Made by a program: the position numbers and the translations under genes. Of a DNA stretch of 32,521 nt, positions 27,460-32,521 are shown in pieces. Numbering within the stretch: position 1 is the stretch's first letter; each line of letters starts with the position of its first letter. The DNA lies in NCBI GenBank assembly GCA_027060825.1, contig JALSWC010000234.1, positions 1-32,521 on the forward strand, written 5' to 3'. This stretch comes from Sulfurimonas sp. GTDB taxonomy: Bacteria; Campylobacterota; Campylobacteria; Campylobacterales; Sulfurimonadaceae. A model generated the notes under the pieces. The model ran no database searches. It saw nothing but the letters and a program-made list of their open reading frames with translations, and was not told the DNA's origin.

Positions 27460-28608
27460 GTGTTAGAAAAGTTTTTAGAAAATAAACCACTCTATTATGA
27501 TGAAATTGACTATATGCGTATGCCTAGAATTTATGCAAAGATTAAAAATAGAGTAAAGATTCCTAAAATTATTCACCTTGTAGGTACAAATGGAAAAGGA
27601 ACAACAGGACGCTTTTTAGCTTCTGCTCTTTGTTCACTTGGTTTCTCTACTGGTCACTACACTTCTCCTCATATTTTAGAATTTAATGAACGCATCTGGT
27701 TTAATGGCAAAAATATTGCAACAAAAGAGTTAGATAAAGCACATAAAGAGTTGCTCCAGTTACTCTCAAAAGAGGATGCAGATGCTTTAAGCTATTTTGA
27801 ATATACAACACTTATAGCACTTTTATGTTACCAAGAGTGCGCTTATATAGTGCTTGAAGCTGGTTTAGGTGGGGAGTATGATGCGACTGCTGTTTTTGAC
27901 AATATACTTACCTTAGTAACACCAATAGATTTTGACCATGAAGCTTTTTTGGGAACAACTATAAAAGAGATAGCTACCACAAAACTAAACGCAGTAAAAT
28001 CTAGTGCAATTTTAGCTTTGCAAGTGCATAAAGAGGTTTATGCAGTTGCAAGGGAAATTACAGCGAAAAAGTCACTTAAAATTGTTTTATGTACAGAGTA
28101 TCTAAACGCAGAGGATGAAACAAAAATCGCTCAGATTACAAAAGAGCTTGATCTTGTAGAGTATTTGCAAGATAATCTCAAACTTGCCATTGCTGCACTA
28201 AAATTTTTAGGTATTACTTATGAGGCTAAGAATTTTTTTCATGCAAAACTTTTTGGAAGACTCTCAAAATTAAATGAAAATATTTATATTGATGTAGGAC
28301 ACAATACTTTGGCAGCAAGTTCCATTGTAAAAGCACTACAAGGGAAAAAATATATACTTATTTACAATAGCTACCGTGATAAAAATTATAAAGAAATTTT
28401 GAGGATTTTAAAGCCTATTGTTGAAAAGGTTGAAATAATTAGAGTTGATGAAGATCGAATTGAAGCATCTTCTGTTTTAAAAGAGACTCTTAGTAACTTA
28501 GGGATAAAACAGAGTGGTTTTACTGCTATAGATGCAAACGAGAAATATTTAGTCTTTGGCTCTTTTAGCGTGGCAGAAACTTTTTTAAGGAATTATTACT
28601 ATGGATAA
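27460..28608 (+). CDS. folC: Folylpolyglutamate synthase/dihydrofolate synthase
   Basis: VGTNGKGTTGRFLASALCSLGFSTGHYTSPHILEFNERIW, LEAGLGGEYDATAVF, IDVGHN; GTG start. Confidence 0.93.
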   Translation: MLEKFLENKPLYYDEIDYMRMPRIYAKIKNRVKIPKIIHLVGTNGKGTTGRFLASALCSLGFSTGHYTSPHILEFNERIWFNGKNIATKELDKAHKELLQLLSKEDADALSYFEYTTLIALLCYQECAYIVLEAGLGGEYDATAVFDNILTLVTPIDFDHEAFLGTTIKEIATTKLNAVKSSAILALQVHKEVYAVAREITAKKSLKIVLCTEYLNAEDETKIAQITKELDLVEYLQDNLKLAIAALKFLGITYEAKNFFHAKLFGRLSKLNENIYIDVGHNTLAASSIVKALQGKKYILIYNSYRDKNYKEILRILKPIVEKVEIIRVDEDRIEASSVLKETLSNLGIKQSGFTAIDANEKYLVFGSFSVAETFLRNYYYG

Positions 28609-29509
28609 ACACTTTACAATTACCATTCATGATGAAAATGGAGTGAAACAATTTAATGTCCATAAACTCCTTAAAAAGCTCTTTTTTTATCTGTTAGCAC
28701 TTCTTGTGAGTATGGGATTACTAGCAGTTGGTACGATTTTATATCTTCATTATAATGTAAATAAAATGAGTGAAAAAAGAGCATCTATAGAAAAAGCTTA
28801 TAAAAATTTACAAGCACAAGATTTGCTCCTTCAAGGAAGCATTCAAAAAACGAAAAAGAGTCTTAGAAGAAAAAAAGAGGAACTTAATGCTGTTTCTGAC
28901 TCGCTTACAGAGATAGAAAAGATGATGGGACTTAAACCAATTACAAACTCTGATTTACAAGAGCGTGTAAACAGTACAAAACTTACATCCAAAGAGCGTG
29001 CAATACTTTTAGAACTTGTTCCAAGTGGTTCTCCTGTGCCATATCATGGAATAACGAGTAAATTTGGGTATAGAATTAATCCTATTACACACAGAAAAGA
29101 GTTTCATAAAGGAACTGATTTAAGAGCGAAGTTACATACGCCAATTTATGCAACTGCCAATGGCATTGTTGAGTGGTCAGGTTTTCATAAACGCAGTGGG
29201 TTTGGAAATCTTATTATACTAGCACACTCTTATGGATTTAAAACCTATTTTGGGCATTTAAGTAAAGTTGTTGTGAAATCTGGACAATTTGTTGCAAAAG
29301 GAGAACTCATAGGTTATACTGGTAATTCTGGTATGAGTAATGGTCCTCATTTGCATTATGAAATACGATTTTTACAGCGTCCTTTAAATGCTTATTGGTT
29401 TATTAAATGGACACAAAAAAATTACAATCAGATATTTGAAAAAGAGAAAAAAGTACCATGGCAGTCAGTTTTTGAAGCTATGAGTAAAATTCAAATAGTA
29501 AAAAAATAG
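28601..29509 (+). CDS. M23-family murein peptidase with N-terminal TM and coiled coil
   Basis: TSKFGYRINPITHRKEFHKGTDLRA, GYTGNSGMSNGPHLHYEIRFL. Confidence 0.93.
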   Translation: MDKHFTITIHDENGVKQFNVHKLLKKLFFYLLALLVSMGLLAVGTILYLHYNVNKMSEKRASIEKAYKNLQAQDLLLQGSIQKTKKSLRRKKEELNAVSDSLTEIEKMMGLKPITNSDLQERVNSTKLTSKERAILLELVPSGSPVPYHGITSKFGYRINPITHRKEFHKGTDLRAKLHTPIYATANGIVEWSGFHKRSGFGNLIILAHSYGFKTYFGHLSKVVVKSGQFVAKGELIGYTGNSGMSNGPHLHYEIRFLQRPLNAYWFIKWTQKNYNQIFEKEKKVPWQSVFEAMSKIQIVKK

Positions 29510-29522
29510 GTAAATAAATTTT

Positions 29523-32516
29523 ATGTCACAAGCAATTTTATACAATTATTTTAAAACAGCGAAAAAAGAGTCACCCTTAGAAGTACTGATTTGCGAGGAT
29601 GCAAAAGAGGCAGCTTCTTTAGAGACAGTAGCAAAATATTTTAAAAAAAATGTTGTTGTTTTTCCTGATTTTCGTCCCTCTTATGGGGATGATTTGCGTT
29701 CGTATAAAGAGGAGTTGCATGAACTCTTTTTTGCTCTAAGAAGTTATTACTCTGCAAAGAAAAAACCTCTTGTTATAGCACCTCTAAAGACACTACTTTT
29801 TCATCTGCCAAAAGAGGAAATACTTGGTGCTACGACCTTAGAGTTTGGCACAGAGATTGATTTGAGTGCATTTAAAGAGCAGATGCTATTTTGGGGATAC
29901 ACTTTTGTTGATATGGTGCAAGTGGAAGGAGAAATCTCTTTTCGTGGCGATATTATTGACATCTTCGTTCCCTCTTCAAAAAATCCTGTTCGTATCTCTC
30001 TTTTTGATAATGAAATAGAGCAGATTAAAGAGTTTGCACTTGAAACACAACGGACTTTAGGTGATGACCTTGAAGAGGTGCTAATACGAAGTGCTTTTTA
30101 CTCGCTTGATGAGACTGCATTTAATGCACTTAATGAGAAGATTAAGCAGAGTGAATTTGATGCACTGAACAAAGATGTAGCCTCTTTGGGATTTTGGCAT
30201 CTTGATGAGATGAGTGAAAACTTTTTAGCAGGTAAAGAGGTTAAACTTGTAAGAGATTTACAAAATGTTTTACAAGATGCTTATGGCATTAACAACCCTC
30301 AGCTTTCACGAGAGAGTTTTGAACTTGAAAAATTAGAAGAGAATGATAGCGTAAAAGAGCTTGTTGTTGTAAATGCCGAGCAACTTATAAAAGTGCATAA
30401 AAAGAAGAAAATAACCATCATAGCTGCAAATGCAGCGACCCTCAAACAAGCAGGAATTTATGATACAAAAAACATAAATGTTGTTAATGCCCCTTACATT
30501 TTAAATATCATTACAGATGATGAACTTGTTATATCTCTTAATAAGCCAGATAAAAAACGCCGTAGAAGAAAAAGCTCCATTTTACTTGATGATTTAAAAG
30601 CTGGGGATTATGTTGTTCATGAAGATTATGGAGTAGGGATTTTTGAAAAGATAGAGCAGACTGAAATTCTTGGTGGCGTGAAAGATTTTATTGTCATTAA
30701 ATATATTGGTGATGATAAAATTCTTCTACCTGTTGAAAATCTTGACTTTATAGACCGTTACATCGCAGGAGGGGGAAGTACCCCTGTTTTAGATAGACTT
30801 GGCAAAGGAAGCTTTGCAAAACTTAAAGCAACAGTACGAAAACGCCTCCTTGAAATTGCAGGACAAATTGTAAATACGGCCGCTGCCCGTGAACTTATAA
30901 AAGCACCTAAAATTTCACTTGATAAAAAGAGCTTAAAAGAGTTTCAAGCACTCTCTGGATTTGAATATACTGATGATCAAACGCAGTCCATAGATGAGAT
31001 ACTTTCTCAAATGAGTTCAGGGCATATTATGGATAGGCTTTTAAGTGGTGATGTCGGTTTTGGAAAGACAGAAGTGGCACTTAATACTATCTTTGCAGCA
31101 TATAAATCAGGCTATCAGTCTGCGTTTATTGTGCCTACGACACTCCTCTCTGCACAGCATTTTAGAAGCTTAGATGAGAGATTTCATGATTTAGGCATTC
31201 GTTATGCTAAGCTCGATAGATTTGTAAGCACAAAAGATAAAAATGCCATTATAAAAGGGCTTGCAAGTGGAGAGATAGATTGTGTTGTTGGAACGCATGC
31301 TCTTTTTGGTTTGGAGTTTAAAAAGCTAGGTGTTGTCATCATCGATGAAGAGCATAAATTTGGCGTGAAACAAAAAGAGAGAATAAAAGAGTTGTATCAT
31401 AATGTGCATCTACTCTCCATGTCAGCAACACCAATTCCTCGTTCACTTAATCAAGCACTGAGTTCTATAAAAACTATGAGCCAACTTTTAACGCCACCAA
31501 GTGAGCGACAAGGGGTAAGAACTTTTGTAAAAGAGTATGATGAAAAGCTTATTAAAGAGGTTATTTTGCGTGAGCTTCGCCGTGGGGGGCAGGTTTTTTA
31601 TGTTCATAACTCCATCGACCATATGCCTATTAAAATGGGTGAAATAAAGGCACTTCTTCCAGAGTTGCGAGTACTAATGCTACACTCTAAAATCTCTGCC
31701 GTGCAGACAGAAAAAGAGCTTTTAAAATTTGAAGCGGGTGAATATGACTTGATGATAGCAACCTCCATCATCGAGAGTGGTATCCATATGCCTCGTGTTA
31801 ATACTATTATTGTCGATGGTGCCGATAGATTTGGTATTGCTGATTTGCATCAACTCCGTGGACGCGTTGGGCGTGGAAACTATGAGGGTTTTGCCTATTT
31901 TGTTGTGCCAAATAAAGATGCACTTACTGATGAGGCGAAAAAACGACTTTTAGCACTTGAATCAAACTCCTTTTTGGGTTCTGGTTCGGTTTTAGCGCAT
32001 CATGATTTAGAGATTCGTGGTGGAGGAAACCTTGTGGGAGATGCACAAAGTGGGCATATAAAAAATATAGGCTATTCACTCTACTTGAGAATGCTTGAAG
32101 ATGCCATTAAAGATTTGAGCAATACCACTCAAACACAGCGCGCTAAAGTCGATATAAAACTTACTATTTCGGCATATATTAGCGATATGGTTATTCAAGA
32201 AGATAGACTGCGTTTAGATATATACAGACGACTCTCTCAGGCTGAGAGTGCCATAGAGATTTATGAAATTGAAGAGGAGGTCATCGACAGATTTGCCGAA
32301 GTTGATACCCCTACAAAACAGTTTTTTGAACTTATGGTTATTAAACTCTTAGCTATTGAGAAAAAGATAAAGTCTATAGCAAATTATGGGCAGAATGTCA
32401 CTTTTACATATTTTAATGAGAGCAAAGAGACAATCAAAGCTGATAGTAAGGATGATGATGATATTATCAAAAATACATTGTCTTATTTAAGAAATAGTAA
32501 GCCAAAAATTCTTTAA
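29523..32516 (+). CDS. mfd: Transcription-repair coupling factor
   Basis: [80 protein letters not shown]. Confidence 0.98.
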   Translation: MSQAILYNYFKTAKKESPLEVLICEDAKEAASLETVAKYFKKNVVVFPDFRPSYGDDLRSYKEELHELFFALRSYYSAKKKPLVIAPLKTLLFHLPKEEILGATTLEFGTEIDLSAFKEQMLFWGYTFVDMVQVEGEISFRGDIIDIFVPSSKNPVRISLFDNEIEQIKEFALETQRTLGDDLEEVLIRSAFYSLDETAFNALNEKIKQSEFDALNKDVASLGFWHLDEMSENFLAGKEVKLVRDLQNVLQDAYGINNPQLSRESFELEKLEENDSVKELVVVNAEQLIKVHKKKKITIIAANAATLKQAGIYDTKNINVVNAPYILNIITDDELVISLNKPDKKRRRRKSSILLDDLKAGDYVVHEDYGVGIFEKIEQTEILGGVKDFIVIKYIGDDKILLPVENLDFIDRYIAGGGSTPVLDRLGKGSFAKLKATVRKRLLEIAGQIVNTAAARELIKAPKISLDKKSLKEFQALSGFEYTDDQTQSIDEILSQMSSGHIMDRLLSGDVGFGKTEVALNTIFAAYKSGYQSAFIVPTTLLSAQHFRSLDERFHDLGIRYAKLDRFVSTKDKNAIIKGLASGEIDCVVGTHALFGLEFKKLGVVIIDEEHKFGVKQKERIKELYHNVHLLSMSATPIPRSLNQALSSIKTMSQLLTPPSERQGVRTFVKEYDEKLIKEVILRELRRGGQVFYVHNSIDHMPIKMGEIKALLPELRVLMLHSKISAVQTEKELLKFEAGEYDLMIATSIIESGIHMPRVNTIIVDGADRFGIADLHQLRGRVGRGNYEGFAYFVVPNKDALTDEAKKRLLALESNSFLGSGSVLAHHDLEIRGGGNLVGDAQSGHIKNIGYSLYLRMLEDAIKDLSNTTQTQRAKVDIKLTISAYISDMVIQEDRLRLDIYRRLSQAESAIEIYEIEEEVIDRFAEVDTPTKQFFELMVIKLLAIEKKIKSIANYGQNVTFTYFNESKETIKADSKDDDDIIKNTLSYLRNSKPKIL

Positions 32517-32521
32517 AAAAA

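Noticed and set aside
30769-31589. Short G runs in mfd (GGGGG near 30772, GGGGGG near 31584)
   Set aside because: Too short for typical Campylobacterota poly-G phase variation, and mfd is an unlikely target.
1-32521. CRISPR array, IS element, prophage or BGC
   Set aside because: No regularly spaced repeats, transposase, integrase or biosynthetic cluster seen within the window.

Overview
The window is a dense, AT-rich, mostly housekeeping stretch of a Campylobacterota (epsilonproteobacterial, Sulfurimonas-like by inference) chromosome. From left to right: the C-terminal remnant of a MazF/PemK-like toxin; ssrA (tmRNA, minus strand); two identical tandem tRNA-Phe genes (minus); a CsgG-family lipoprotein plus LPP20-family lipoprotein pair; mraY; gpmI; a fatty-acid cluster (fabG-acpP-fabF-accA); a DnaQ-like exonuclease, trpF and rpe; a coupled HDOD / STAS-REC-STAS-CheX-like pair; rpmB; argJ; a gamma-carbonic-anhydrase-like protein; a PD-(D/E)XK/Rpn-type nuclease; ppk; a short lnt; and the yajC-secD-secF-leuS-lptE-GGDEF-folC-M23 peptidase-mfd operon. 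I saw no CRISPR array, no IS element and no obvious new multi-gene defence system. The strongest unexplained signals are at DNA level. (1) The octamer AAACGCAG occurs 15 times by hand count on the two strands, far above base-composition expectation and in several codon phases, so it may be a genome-wide Chi-like, uptake or structural motif. (2) All three convergent gene pairs carry a hairpin centred on or touching their stop codons; two of these pairs overlap tail-to-tail by exactly 4 nt. (3) The mraY/gpmI divergent promoter is a perfect 13-nt palindrome providing back-to-back -10 boxes. (4) A toxin remnant abuts the ssrA 3' end, a classic island insertion site.
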